A DNA stretch of 64,000 bases, from the NCBI GenBank assembly GCA_039881145.1, contig JAYKKI010000006.1, positions 21,388,501-21,452,500 of the forward strand, read 5' to 3'. Position 1 is the first letter of the stretch. Each line of letters starts with the position of its first letter. Source of the DNA: Druceiella hillmani (lineage: Eukaryota > Arthropoda > Insecta > Lepidoptera > Hepialidae). The notes beneath the pieces were generated by a model. That model worked only from the letters and a program-made list of their open reading frames with translations, had not been told where the DNA came from and did no database searches. The position numbers and the translations under genes are program-made. This document shows positions 12,092 through 25,194 of this stretch, piece by piece.

Positions 12092-13189
12092 ATAAAAATG
12101 TGTACGGAATCGTAGTTATGCGAATTCCACTCGTGTGTGATTGATTTTTCCATATTTCGCCTTAGGTTCTCACACTGCTTTGCACCATAACAACTGCAGT
12201 GGTGTACATAACAACTTATTGGGCATTTCAAGATAAAAAAAACTATATTTATAAGACGTCGCTATGGGATTACTGTTTTATAACTGACTATGTGTTGATA
12301 AGTATATAAAATTTGTTTCACGCTTTATTATTTAAAAAAGTTCAGATCAACGAATGGCAACAAAAAATACGCCATGTTAATATTTAACTATTATGAAATA
12401 AAATGACTTAATTAATTAAATTTAGACAAGGATAGGTAATAATAAAGAGAAGGAATGTCGATCTCAGGTTTACGTAAGATAATGCCACTTCAAAAGATTT
12501 CCTAACAAAGGTATCCAATCTACTCAAGATGAGATGATCACATAACAAAAAAGGACTCTCAAACATGAAGTGTGTGTTTATATCGAGATAGCAAACCTAG
12601 GCTGTGTATAGACAAATATTTTGTAAGTGTTAATATCCCGCAATAGTAAGTAATTTTTGAGTTATTTAATGACCCGAATGCCGAGAAAATAGCGTATTAT
12701 ATTTTTTTTATTCACATATATATATCCATTGTATTCGTACATATGGTTTTTATTCCCTCGTAGAAAAGAGAGAGTGGGACAGGTTTTGATAAATTATGTT
12801 TTGATTTATTTCTGACGTCGTGCAAAATAAATAAGATATACAATGATAAAAATATGGGCCTATGGTGACCATAAAATTCAATAATATGGAATGCAAAACT
12901 AAGGGACATAAAGGGTGGACTTTGAAAATATAGAATGTACATGCAACTACAGCAAAAATAGCGTAGATAATTTAAAAAAAAATTAAAATTTTGAAAGAAG
13001 CGTAGTTGTGAAAGAAAAACAAAAAAACTGCGCAGAAAAAGTGAAAAAAATAAACAATTTTTACAACACAGCCATTTTGGAGCAATGAGAGTAAGCAAAA
13101 TCCAATTTAAGAATTTAAAGTTACAAAAATCAACAGTGCATTCTGCCAACAACTTATTATCTTAAAATGAGGGTGTCAATATAATTTGT
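12092..13189. other. A+T-rich non-coding DNA
   Basis: No gene supported. The longest open frame of the window (146 codons, minus, 12712-13152) is here. It is dominated by F, L, S and Y from A+T bias, with no recognisable domain and no splice context that stands out. Confidence 0.5.
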
Positions 13190-13665
13190 TCTTCTTCATA
13201 GTATTTTGTCCATCGGCTTTTTTCGTTTTTCAGTAATAATTTATTTTTACCAAGCTATGCGCTACAAACAATTATCAGTTTAGTGATCTGCGTGTGAGCT
13301 TTTTTTATTTCCTATTAAAGCAACAACGAGAAGCCCATTTTTAGACAAAGCTTATATTTAATGATTTAAATTAAACTCAATTGTGATACTCAGCATACAA
13401 AAATAAAATATTTTTATTTTTTTTCCGATGAGAGCAAAAATTCTAGATCATATTTCAATAAAGCCCGTATTTAACGATTGAAATTAATGTCAATTGAGAC
13501 ACTTGAGTTATAAAAATAAAAAGGTGCTATTCGGAAATAACCTTGAATATTCTTTATATTTCCGATGAAAGCAAAAATGACTAGCCCAATTTTTAATAAG
13601 TCCCGTTTCAAACGATTTAAATTAATGCAAATAGTGATACTCGGGGAACAGAAATGAAAAAGCTG
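13190..13665. repeat. diverged tandem array, unit about 130-145 bp
   Basis: Successive units share an ordered set of blocks: TTTCC(G/T)AT(G/T)A(A/G)AGCAA, then AGCCC or AAGCCCGT, then TTTAA(T/C)GATT(T/G)AAATTAA, then a GTGATACT-like block. Full copies begin near 13332, 13448 and 13582, and a partial copy precedes them. Divergence is considerable, so the array is old. Confidence 0.6.
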
Positions 13666-16600
13666 ACAAGTGAGTGAATTTCTAGAATCCGAATTGAAAA
13701 ATTTTACAACAACGCCCAAAAGAAATCTAATGAAAAATGAATTGGATAATAAATTTTCGTTACCTCAAAAATAGCAAAAAGTAAACCCATTTGGAAAATA
13801 CACTCTAAATCCAAATAACTAAAATGTTTGACCTGGTTCAATAAGTTATTATTGATATCCTCCTCACGCAATAGACAAATTTTGGTACGTTACGAATATT
13901 AAGAGACATGGTTAACATGTATATATGAAATGATACAAGTTACCGACCTAAGTGCAATTTTGCAAGCCTGTGTTATTAGCTAATGCAATGCACCGTAATC
14001 ATCATTTGCAAAATGTATCGTGTAGTCTTGCTCGATGGATACAGAAAGTTGCTTAACACTTCACTTGTTAAAACTACCTTAGCTGTTTCAGTCATGTAGA
14101 ATCTTATTAGATGTATTCCCATATACGTACAAGTAGACAGATATAAAATGTAGCCTAATTGCAAGTAATAGACTCTCCTATATTCCTTGGTAAAGGACAA
14201 AAAAATATAAAAAGTGTCCTGTTCTACTTATTTTCTTGTCTATATTATCGTGATACAAAGTTAATTTCATCATTGATATTTATTACGATTAGCATTAGAT
14301 TTATATTCAAGGTCTGTGATAAATTTTTAAACTTGATAATAAATAAAATGAATAAACTTATAAATAACAAGAATTGCCTAATATCAATTGTTAAAATTAT
14401 AATTTTAAAAGCTTCCTACGAGAGAATTACAAGCTTTCGTACGTGAAAATCATCACACAATATAAATTACTTATGCTTAATATTTTAGCAAATATTATGG
14501 TATAATATTTAAACACTATATGAAATATAAAGTTATTTTCATTCACACTCCATAATATCTCAACCAATATCCTTAAAACTAACGTGAAGTAAACCAATTA
14601 ACTTTATTCTTAAGAAATTAATTTCCCGAAGAGGATGTGCATTGAGAGTTTCTAAAAGAAATAAACTTATATAATATGTGTATTGGGATATAGATATATA
14701 AAGAAGATAATCAATTTTAAGTCTATCCTAAATATCTGATACAAATCCTGATGCTTCAGTTAATAATCGAAGCAACAACAAAGCATTTCTTTACTTTAGT
14801 ATATTTATTGGTCGATCCGTCCACATTCGCTACAAAAGTTGTGCAAACAATAGTGATCGATAGCCTTCGTAGTTTATTTTCTTTCCTTTTTCAACTTTCG
14901 TTTCATATAAAAACCACAAAATGCACATAAAAACACAAGAGGAACATGTTTTAGAAAATACAATTTTATTAACCCAATTACTGTTAAGCAATTAATATTG
15001 TTTAATGGAAATATCCTATAATATCGTTAATGAAATTATTATTCATTCGTATTTCATACATAGATAGGCTGGTTTTTGGGATAAAAAAGTACACAGGAAA
15101 ATAAAAGGATAGTATTTTTAAAGCACAGAGTGTAAAATGCTATTTTAAAATTTGTGTCCTAATTAGTCAGTCACCTGCCCGTCAAAGAGTGGAGGAAGTG
15201 ACACGACAATTATAACGTATAATAGTTAAATCAGGAATGAGTTATTGGATAATAGGTTTTCTTTAGTGATAATATTATTTATAAACGACAAATTTCAAAA
15301 TATTTCATTGCGGGTCGATTGTGTCATTATAGTAGGAATAATGACTTACAGTCACGTTGAAGTTGCCGTTGAGACGATAATTTTATAAAAATGTGGTTAA
15401 GTAAATTATTATGATAAGTGAGTTATAGAGAAATTCATGACTACATTCTCAGTTGCTGTTGCTTTGGACACTTTTTAACGTAACGTTTACTCTTGCAACC
15501 ATTGTGGTTAAATAATTTATTTTCGTAGTAATATTAATTTTAAACCTCATGAGAACTGCTACCGTTTATATAAATATTCATGAAAGGACAATTGCTATAA
15601 GAAACTAATCTGGCAAAAAGGCATAAATTGAATCAAAAAACTTTATATTACTAATATCAGCGTATCATACACACTTTATTTCCAAGTAACGTATATTTCT
15701 CCACGTCGAATGATAATAAAATGCCTAAATCAAGTGTTCATTAATATTACCGTTTATCTAATATAAAATGAAAGAATGGTTATGACATATAATACTCCCC
15801 TTTTCTTTCTCTATCCTTTTCGGCCAGACACTGCTTGCTGAATGGTCAACAAAGTTTCTTTCATCTTATTGAACGAAGATGTGAAACGCTAAATGCTCGA
15901 ATGGACTCTTATTTATTGATAAAATAATGTAAAAAGAAACGAATTAAACAAAAAGTCCAAACTGTTCAATTAGTTGTTTTGTTTGATCATCCTTATATGT
16001 AGCCTACAAATCTTATAACAGATAATTATTTTTACATCCCTGCTATAATGGTGTACTACGATTTTGATTGCAAAAACTTTTAAAAATCGTTTTTCCAAAT
16101 ATATCTCTGTAAATATAATAATTCTTAGTTTCAATAAAACATTAAAATTATTAATAAAATTTACTGCACATTAGACTAATATTTCCAATCTGTTCTATTC
16201 CTTGTAACCGCATGTACAGTGAAAACAGCTCACTCAAATTATCACGTTAGGTTGTACGACAAAAAATACAGACACTCTCAGAGCTTTTTAAGTATTGTTA
16301 GTCCATGAAGCTATTGAGAATTTTTAGGTCGGTGTATAAGTAACAAATTACCTAGTTCTCACCATTAACGCTAGTTGAATATTACGTAATATTGAATTTA
16401 AGCTATTTTGCTGTAACCACTTTGAAGCTATTAAACATATTATGTCTACGGTAATAAAAAGGAATGACATTATATTATATCGATACGATATAAGCACCAT
16501 AAAATTGTTCAAATTAATGCAATTTATTTCAATTCCAATTGGATTACCTCTTATACAAACGTGATTTCGGGGATTCTCAACTTCTTTTATTATAATTCGC

Positions 16601-17034
16601 GCGTAGCTACAGTTTTATTTATATGTTCTATGCGTTTTACATGGGTATAACATTTCTATTAGATATAATGTCATCAGATAACAAGTATTTTTATGACCAA
16701 TTGACATATGAGTTAAAAAAAGAATTAACAGTTTTATCTTTTGTATAATGTAAGTCATTTTACATTAACGTTTTAATTAATTTATTAAAGATTTAAGTAA
16801 TGCTTGTTAAATTTCAGCCCAACAATTTACAGCCTACGCGAAAGTAAATACAATTTGATGTTTAAACGTATCTGAAAGACGTTACTTTGGAATTGATTCC
16901 GTTTTCGGTTGCGACCCATTATTCTTCTGAAAAATTTTTCTGATGAAATTTATTTTTAGATTTTTGAATGCATTGTTTTTCTATTTTGTAATTTTTCGAG
17001 AGATGATTCTTCATACGTAGTCCCTTGCTACGTT
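13666..17034. other. A+T-rich non-coding DNA
   Basis: No gene supported. The stretch 15150-15520 is of more ordinary complexity, with no identifiable content. A 16-bp perfect palindrome AATATTACGTAATATT lies at 16378-16393; this is near chance for the composition. Confidence 0.5.
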
Positions 17035-17252
17035 CATGTAATCACTACCGTCTTGCCATATCGACATGTAGAATCGAGTGATACAGAAACTTTTCTCTTC
17101 TTCAATTATCAGTGACCTAGAATGCCGTTGTATTGAAGTACATAATATTTTAGTACAAAGATATCCAGGTCAATGACATTGTTAAAAGAAAGGAAAATTT
17201 TGACATCACTCGATCCTACATATCGATAGGACAAATAGGTGGTGATTACATG
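17035..17252. mobile_element. old inverted-repeat element (MITE) of about 218 bp
   Basis: Arms of about 85-90 bp fold back on each other with clear but diverged complementarity. The left arm begins CATGTAATCACTACC and the right arm, read in reverse complement, begins CATGTAATCACCACC. Both continue through ATCGA(C/T)ATGTAG(A/G)ATCGAGTGAT. The inner part (TGACCTAGAATGCCGTTGTATTGAAGTACAT) resembles the corresponding part of the element at 11788-12036 (ACGACCTAGGTTTCGTTGTATTGCAACAT), so the two probably belong to one family or superfamily. No coding capacity. Confidence 0.65.
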
Positions 17253-18639
17253 ATTATTATTATAATGAGAAAATAAATTTCAAGAAATATATCATTTTTC
17301 TGTTACATGTATGGATATTGTGAAAATAAGGGTTCTCGAAATTATAGATATATCTAAGTAGCCAATTAAAACACTGTATCTAGCATTTACTGAGTTATGC
17401 CACTTATACAAGTATAAAGGTGAATACGACAACATCACGGAGGAATAATTCCCTTCAGAATCGCGATAATAATAGTAGAAACTAAGGTTACTAAAGTTAA
17501 AAGTTGAAATTTTTACTAAATTTATGCCATATTTTCACATTTTGCATTGTGATATTGTAAAATGTAATTCAAAGTTATAAATGAAAAATCTAAATATTTT
17601 TCTATAAAATGAAAACCGTTTCAAAGTTTAGAACGGAATGTATGTTTTTATCTATATCAGTTGATGATTACATTCTTGAGCAGAAAATGTATTTCTTTAA
17701 ATGTTTCAAATAGTCATAATGGTTTTCTTATGTGGAATTTCATAAAACGGTTTTCAATATTTTCTGCAGGATATCAACCTCTCCGTGGTAGTATTAACTT
17801 TACTATAACAATATATACGCTTATTATACACCAGATATTACTATAACTATATATGCATGGAAATGTAGAATATAGTTGTCCTACTATGTCATTTAAAATA
17901 ACATTGAATAGTATTCGTCTAGTTTCAGATCCAAATTTACCAAATTGTTTAACTTCAAGTATAATTTATCATTTAATGTCAAGACAAGAACGAGAGAGTA
18001 TAAGGGAGACCCGAGGGTAAGAAATTATGTTATTCTCTTTAGTCAGAAGTTGGTATTTCTGACCTTTCCGTTAGTGAAAGTGTTTTTGCTGAGATAAAGT
18101 TTAATCCTGTACTTCTTATGATAACTGTAGTTGTTACTTATAGGGCTTTAATCTAGAAGGTAAAAACTGTACATGTCCCATTATCCTATCTCACTTATAA
18201 TTATGTATACTACTAGATAAAATAATTTGGATTTTTTCGTAAAGGCTGCGCTTTTTTTCAATTCTCCAATAAGTTGAAAATTATAAAAAAATATTAAGGC
18301 CTATTTGATAATATCATAAACAGAATTAAATTACAAGAATGAATTAAAATTTATTTGCAAAATGTTGACATGAGAGACTGATATATTTGATTATGTGTTT
18401 ACATGAATTTTATTATTTGGTCTGTCTTGAAAGTCATATTATAAAAAATCACCTTAATAATACTTCATACTTATATAAAAATGCTATTATCAATATTATT
18501 TTATAAGATATAAATTATGAACTAAAATACGAGGGAAATTGTTTTAGGTAATTTGTTTAAAGAAGATTTAAATTAATATGTCTATATTTAGTCATAGGTA
18601 AATTTTGTTATAATTACATTTAGCGTCATTATATTCTTT
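17253..18639. other. A+T-rich non-coding DNA
   Basis: No gene or clear repeat seen. Confidence 0.6.
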
Positions 18640-18676
18640 ACGATTCTACCAAATTTAGCTTATATCGTATTCTGGT

Positions 18677-18687
18677 AAGATGGCGGC
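18677..18687 (+). promoter_or_regulatory. YY1/Pho-type motif AAGATGGCGGC
   Basis: An exact match to the extended YY1 consensus, which sits just downstream of the start site in many TATA-less promoters and is bound in insects by Pho and Pho-like. Its ATG opens a frame of only 17 codons. The surrounding 18640-18720 is slightly more complex than its neighbours. The match is real. Function is unproven, and there is no other promoter evidence. Confidence 0.35.
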
Positions 18688-19121
18688 TACACTTGTAATT
18701 TTAATACCACAACTTTCGTTCGAAACTTTTTAATTAAACTGTTTAAGAAATGTTAGAGTTTTGTAAATACTTAAATGGTAGAATTAGTAATAAAATGCAT
18801 AGAAACTTGTTAAGTACGAGCAGAACTCGCACTATGAAAGTATTGTACATGTGTAAGTACATATAATCTTTTAAGGGTACATAGTATTTGTATCAACTAT
18901 TTACAAAGATCAATATTGTTTTACCATATAAATATGTTACCTTTTATAATTTACAGACGTAAGAATTCTGTGAATTTTTCAAAAACTTTCAGAATTTTTG
19001 TCATCGTTTTTTGGTAAACTTTAGGTAAATTTGTAGTAACGATGTTTTACCCATAATTTTAGTTTTACAGGTAAACATTCAGAGATAAAGATAAAGACCT
19101 ATTTATTATTGCAACATATCT

Positions 19122-19128
<7 letters not shown>

Positions 19129-19209
<81 letters not shown>

Positions 19210-19222
19210 AATATATATGTAT

Positions 19223-19257
<35 letters not shown>

Positions 19258-19258
19258 C
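19129..19258. repeat. (TA)n microsatellite
   Basis: About 130 bp of TA dinucleotides broken by CATATAAATA-type interruptions at quasi-regular positions. Prone to slippage and cruciform formation. Confidence 0.95.
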
Positions 19259-19889
19259 TGAAAAACAATTTTCAAATCTATGTAATATGCTAGTTTAAGG
19301 TATATCCCACATGATATTTTAAAATGTTCAAAGCTAGCAAATGGATGTGAGTATGCTCTATCAATGTGTCAAATTTCAACTTTCTATAACAAACCATTTC
19401 CGAGAAAAACTACGGCCGATGGCTGATGGACCCATGAGTTTTCCAACATTTAATGAGATTTTATGATAGTGCCATTTTGAGATAAGGAACTTCATAATTA
19501 ACGAATAACAAATAAATTTAAAATATTCGACGCCACGCAATGTTTGATCGCAAATAATCAGCCAACTACAGGCACAGATATCTCGGTAAAAGCATTTTTT
19601 CGTTTCTTATCATACATACGTGATTTTTACATATAACTATCTAATGAACTTTGGAAGCAATTTTTTATTGAAGGTTTAGAAAATATCTTCTATCTTTATC
19701 AGAATTTTTTAAGACCTATATTAAAATAATTATATGCTAATCACAAATTAGGTTATGCGATAATTTTATAATTTATCTGCTTATTTCTTAACATCTTTAT
19801 GGTTAACTTACAATTTCACAGAAAACATTATACATGAGTAGCTATGAAACAAATGAAAATAGTCTTAATATTAATACTAACGAAATCTA
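19259..19889. other. A+T-rich non-coding DNA, weak repeat remnant
   Basis: No gene. About 19300-19430 carries CAATGTGTCAAATTTCAACTTTCT and CCGAGAAAAACTACGGCC, reminiscent of common insect interspersed repeats, but too short to classify. Confidence 0.4.
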
Positions 19890-20230
19890 AACATACAAAA
19901 GGCAATGCCCCAATTGACTGATATATCAAAGCCCAGCCCAAACCGCTAATGATAGAAAGTTAAATTTTTGAGATGGTGTTGATTTTGTACTGTAGGCATA
20001 TTTTGAGAAAGGATTTCTTGAAATTCATCCCCCTAAATGTGTGAAAAGAGGTGGTAAAATTTGTATGAGGCAAATATTCTAAATTTTTACGTGTAGCATG
20101 GTATTAATGTTATTCATGACAAATAATGAAACTGGTCTTTCAAAATATCCCGAGCTTCAACTCCTAAGTGGGTAAAAAGTGGTGGCTAGGTTTGTATGGG
20201 AAAAAATATTTTTAAGGTAATTTGTAATAG
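19890..20230. repeat. interspersed repeat, two units about 131 bp apart
   Basis: CCTAAATGTGTGAAAAGAGG...TTTGTATGAGG (to 20070) and CCTAAGTGGGTAAAAAGTGG...TTTGTATGGG (to 20200) are diverged copies of one unit. From general familiarity, the pattern 'CCCTAAggGGTGAAA...GGTGG...TTTGTATGG' is widespread in insect genomes. An inverted fragment of the same type lies at 29282-29320. No coding potential. Confidence 0.45.
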
Positions 20231-20269
20231 TTTGAGTGAGATCGCATTTTTTTCACATGTTTTCTTAAA

Positions 20270-20515
20270 TCTCAACTGCTACCGCGCCTTAATTTTGTGT
20301 GTGGCCAGAACGACTGAAAGTTAAAAATTCGACTGAAGTTGAAGAAAATGAATCGTCGACGCCAGCGAAGCCACTGTCGAAAAGCTTGTATACAGTAAAA
20401 ATAAAGTTTCCGCTTAATTGTTAATCGAAATGATAGAGCGAAAAAATCGAACGGAAAAATTGTCAAGACTGAACCTGGCTCACAAATACAGCAGTAGGCA
20501 TGCGGAAATAAATTA
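20270..20515. promoter_or_regulatory. complex-sequence island, possible regulatory element
   Basis: More balanced composition, with homeodomain-like cores (CCTTAATTTT, CTTAATTGTTAATCG) and repeated CGACTGAAGTT / CGACTGAAAGTT. A 95-codon minus-strand frame covers it but is rich in F, R and W and unlike a known domain. Confidence 0.22.
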
Positions 20516-21795
20516 ATATTAAGGGATATTTTAAAAATAAAATATGTTTTTATATTCACATTTACTCACTCATTCAATAATTTAAAGAAAAAAAAACATA
20601 GTTATTAAATAAACTCAAATTGAAATTGAACAATATTATATAAATTTCAATATGGAACAAAGAGGAACCATTCAGTATAGTAGAAAATTATACTAAAATA
20701 TATTAGTTTTTTATATTTTTTTCGGTGTTAGGACATAAGTTGCTTCATACGGAGATCCAGAATTTGTATTCAATTCAAGTGCACTATGGACGGGTGAGTT
20801 AAACGAGTTACAATGAAGGCAATACAGTTAAATTGCAGGCACGTCGGCATGTCACGACAAAATGCAATTATTTTTAATGTAGATTTTACACAAAAATGGA
20901 AAATTATTCACTTATATGGGACATCAATTCATATTCACATGATTATTTTACTATAGCGCATACTGATGCGACTATGGCTAAATAAATTACCATTTGAAAT
21001 AGATAAATTACACCGAATTTTTATTTTTATCCCTAAAAATTAACAAAACGTACAATTGAAGGATACCTGTTAAGTTTAAATTTAATGTTTAGAGACTCTT
21101 TTGACTAACTGTAGTAAATCATAGCAGTAATCAGTAAATCATGCGACATGAAAACCTTACGTTTTCCAAACCGACGCATACAATCAACTATCGACATCAA
21201 TTTCACTTACGAACCATTTGCCAATACGACTTTTCGAAACTGCGGAAAATGACCGGATATCCGCTCCACCCTAATGGTAGGAAATACGATTATATTTCGG
21301 ATCAATTCAGCTAACGATACGCAATTAAGCAGATGGCATACACTATTGAGAATATAATTTTGCGTTTGATGATTTCTCTCCCAAATGCATGTCTATAGTA
21401 TATGAGCAAACATGATAATATTTCTTGAATTTTTTTTTGCTTACAACATTGAAATTTTAATTTATTTCCACTGCATAAACTTAGAAAACTTAGAAAACAT
21501 TTCACTATTTTACCACGCAGCAGCTTTCGTAATATAAACATTTGTCTCGTGAAGTAACATTTTGAGAGAAATCTCTGTTAAAATTTAATGTGAAACATTA
21601 TATCACAGGCCTTAATTTTAGTAGTAAATTTATGTAATTTGATTGGACCCCAAAATTACCATCTGACATGTGTTGACTAAAAATCTGTGTAGTGATGGAA
21701 ATAACTTCCATTTTCAACAAAAACCAATTAAGAATTATCAACCTAAAACCTATATATTATGTTCTTGAAGATATTATTAACCAGATTTATTTTCT
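20516..21795. other. A+T-rich non-coding DNA with one complex stretch
   Basis: No gene. About 21110-21320 is of ordinary complexity (for example GACCGGATATCCGCTCCACCC) and could be conserved, but no feature is identifiable. Confidence 0.45.
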
Positions 21796-21960
21796 GCTAG
21801 CTGTATCTACGACTTCGTTTGCGTGATTTAGGAAAAAAAAAATTTCGCTCATTGTGCTATTTTGTTTATATTATTACAATATCGAATTTCATCAAAATCC
21901 GTCGAGTAGATTTTGTGTGATACTCGTACAAATTAACATTTAGAGAGATAAAAATTCCAA
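21796..21960 (+). mobile_element. decayed retroposon 3' tail (insect repeat)
   Basis: The order GCTGTATCTACGACTTCGTTTGCGTG ... TTTCATCAAAATCCGTCGAGTAG.TTTTG.GTGA ... matches the 3'-terminal region, as I remember it, of abundant insect retroposons ('gacttcgtccgcgtgg' followed by 'atttcatcaaaatccgttcagtag'). Decayed and non-coding. Confidence 0.45.
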
Positions 21961-22139
21961 AACGAGTTTTTCTGGATTATATTATCATTCTATTAATACG
22001 CCAAATAATTATTTTTTTAAAATAACTATAATGTACAAAATTCAGTCTGTTACAATTTTATTATTTGTATGTATGAACTGCCGAAAAGGAGTGAAAAAAT
22101 TAAGGAAATTAAACAAAATATATGAGGAAATATGAATCA

Positions 22140-22500
22140 AATTCCCAGTACCCGTGGGAAAACTTATAAATTAGGTTTTCATAACAGAGAATCTCCAGGA
22201 ATTATTAATGAAAGGTAACCGTAACAATTTTATTTCCAGTTTATAACCAATTGCTAGTCTCATTGCAGTCAATTGCGGCTTATACATTGCACTAAATCAA
22301 TTGCTACATTGCACTTCGCCTTGAACCTTCATATTGTGCAAATGGAGCCAAATAAGAATGAAATTTAATTTCAATTTAAAAATGTCTATTCAGCCGACGA
22401 CGTGAAGCTACGTCGTTGGCTTCATAAAAGCAGTATCCTTGGATAATAAATAGCTACCGTAACGGCGCGTGAATTCAATTTAAGACGTCATCGTTTTTCT
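22140..22500. promoter_or_regulatory. complex-sequence island with hairpin
   Basis: Contains CAATTGCGG and CAATTGCTA boxes, a repeated TACATTGCACT (near 22285 and 22312), a stem AGCCGACGACGT / ACGTCGTTGGCT (22392-22403 and 22410-22421, one G-T pair) and CCGTAACGGCGCG. Markedly less A+T-rich than its flanks. No coding frame. A candidate conserved enhancer or other non-coding element. Confidence 0.3.
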
Positions 22501-25125
22501 CTACCTTATGTTGATAGACGTTAATGAGTTGGTGATAAATTAATATGTTATGAAATTTTTCTAAAACTGTACATTTTTTTATTATATATTTGCTTATTAT
22601 TTTAGTCCTTATATCACAATCTAAAACTAAAAAAGGTAAACCAGTTTACTTCATTAGATTCATAAGAATTATGTATAAAGCAGGGTGTTGACATCAAGTG
22701 ATGCAGTAGTCTTTAGTTTATCATGCGTTACAGAATTTTAATTATAAATCCCGAAAACTATTGTAATTATAACAGGGGCTTTAAGATTACTTGCCAAAAA
22801 CTTCAAATCGAATAAAATTTGCTAGAAAAAAGATGGCCAAGAATTAATCTATGTACTAGATTCGTATTTAGGTGTTGATTAAATAGAGATAAATAGGGTA
22901 TTTTTTTTCAATTAGTAATTGTGTTAACTGATATAAATATCACCATCTCAATTATAGCATCTTCTACTTATCGCAAAATAAATTAATTCTGGATTTGCAA
23001 ATTATTTATATCGGTCTTGAATAAAAAATAAAATACTATGAATATATATATATATAAACACTCACATGTAAATACTGACATGTTTTTTTATATTTTATTT
23101 TCGTCTTAATGTCGAATATATTGTAAATTGTAAATTACAAGTCTAATAAAATTATGTGAAAATTTCCTACTATCCGACTTTACCAATTTTACTATTATAT
23201 TTATACACCTTGCAATCAAGTACACACGTAATAACTGAGGGTCGTACGGGATATTAAAGCCACAAATACTAAATATGTCACGCCATACAAAACCACCGTC
23301 GACGACTGTGTCTAGTCTGGTAAACTGATTTCTTTTCCTAATTTTATATCCATGTTCAAATTTTAGTCTAACATAAACATTTTTCAAAATTGGATTATTT
23401 CTGAATCTAGTATCTCTTTTTACTATTTTTAATTGCTTAATATAAATGAAAAAGATGTTGCTTAACTATAATATACACATTCGTTGATTCAAAATTTGAG
23501 CGACGGTTTAAAATGTATTACAATTTAATTAGATAAATACATTTTTTTCCACATTGGGTTTAGTGCGGTTTTAAATCACACTAACCCGGATCAAAATTAT
23601 AAAAAAATATTTGCCACTTAGAACCTAAAGGAAATAAATAATTGACATACATTAATTCTTAAGTTATCCAATAGTAATGGTACCTATACAGTTTAATATA
23701 TTAAGCATAGTTCCATCAACCACACAGAATAGATTATTCAAACAATAGTAATAAAGTAAAATAAATATTTGTTAAAACTTATTTATCGATCAATGTAAGA
23801 ACTAAGTTTTCGTTTAAAACAAATGTTCTTGTGAAAACAATGAATCAAAAAAACCTACTTATGATCTAATGTGTGACTATTTTAAAAAACGTGTACTATT
23901 CAAAAAAAATTATGCCAACTTCATTTCCATGATACAAGCTACATATACTCGTACAAAAAACTTCAGAGTGGTTATTTTATTAATTGAGACGTGAAAGCGC
24001 CGCCAATGAAAAAATAAACAAACATTTTTCCGTATTTATAATTTCATATTATATATTATATTGCTATATAGTTAATATTATAAGATTCACGTATAATTAT
24101 ATTTGTAGATTTTTCTATATCAAAAATATCCTTGTTTAAAACTGTATAAATAAGCTGATAATACATAAATATAATTGCAACTATAAAACTCCCAGTTTAA
24201 ATTACCCAATAATGTTTCATTAATGACGTGAATTAATTTAATCCAGCTATAATATATCTAAGCAAGATTATTTATATAAAATTTGATTTAAATCTACATG
24301 TATTCACCAACTGATTTTTTTCGATTTCCCGTTTTCTTTATTTTTATATAATAATCTCAAATCTAATTTATTCGTTGTAATCACACACGTTTAAATTGGG
24401 TATATTTTTAAATCTATTAATAAGATTTATAATTACAGATCGATACTTGCGAACACTTGTTTTTAATTATTACCTTTATATTTGAATATCTGTAATCTAT
24501 ACATATAAAAAAAACTGTAAGAAAGTTAAGAATTTTTTTTGGAAAGTCCCTCTTTGTCACTCTTCTATTAATTATATCCTACGCATATTTGGAAAAGTAT
24601 CATTTTATACTATATTTACAAAAAATATATTTATCTATATGTGTTTTATTTCTTCATTTGTATTTTGCAATTTCACTTCCATTTTTCCACAATTATTAAA
24701 ATACTTCTAATAAAACATAACATGTTATCAAAAAATTAAATCTAAGTAAATAAAAACACAAATACAAACGAAAAAAAATATAAGTTTCGTAGAAGCTTCC
24801 CTATTTTTATCAGCGAAACGTACGCCTTATTTCGTGTATCCGTCTTACGTCGCCTATCCCCTACTAAGAGGTAATTAATTTCCATCTCTGCATCCTACCG
24901 CCCTGTTAATAAGTCATCTTTTATAATCGGTAAGCAACTTGTCATGTTCGTCATAAATCTTGTCATAATCAGAACCCTAGATGAACAACTTTATCCGCAT
25001 TATATTGACGGACACTTGTGACGTCATACTACTAAACTTTAATAAAAGGAGATTTATCAAGATTTAATTATATTTATACACAATTATGGATTAAAGCATT
25101 TCCGTAAATATATATTTATATATAA
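22501..25125. other. A+T-rich non-coding DNA
   Basis: No gene supported. A 93-codon minus-strand frame at 23106-23387 has a mixed amino-acid composition (for example FVWRDIFSICGFNIPYD) but no recognised domain and no clear splice signals. A short (TA)n lies at 23041-23057. Confidence 0.45.
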
Positions 25126-25126
25126 A

Positions 25127-25193
<67 letters not shown>

Positions 25194-25194
25194 G
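25126..25194. repeat. (TA)n microsatellite flanked by GTAC
   Basis: About 58 bp of pure TA bounded by TGTACATA on the left and TATGTACGG on the right, so the whole tract is a near-perfect palindrome. Confidence 0.95.

Noticed and set aside
12712..13152. 146-codon open frame on the minus strand, the longest of the window
   Set aside because: Composition is F, L, S, Y and I as expected from A+T-rich DNA; no domain, signal or splice context is convincing.
23106..23387. 93-codon minus-strand frame with a fairly mixed composition
   Set aside because: No family recognised and no supporting signals; dozens of frames of this size are expected by chance here.
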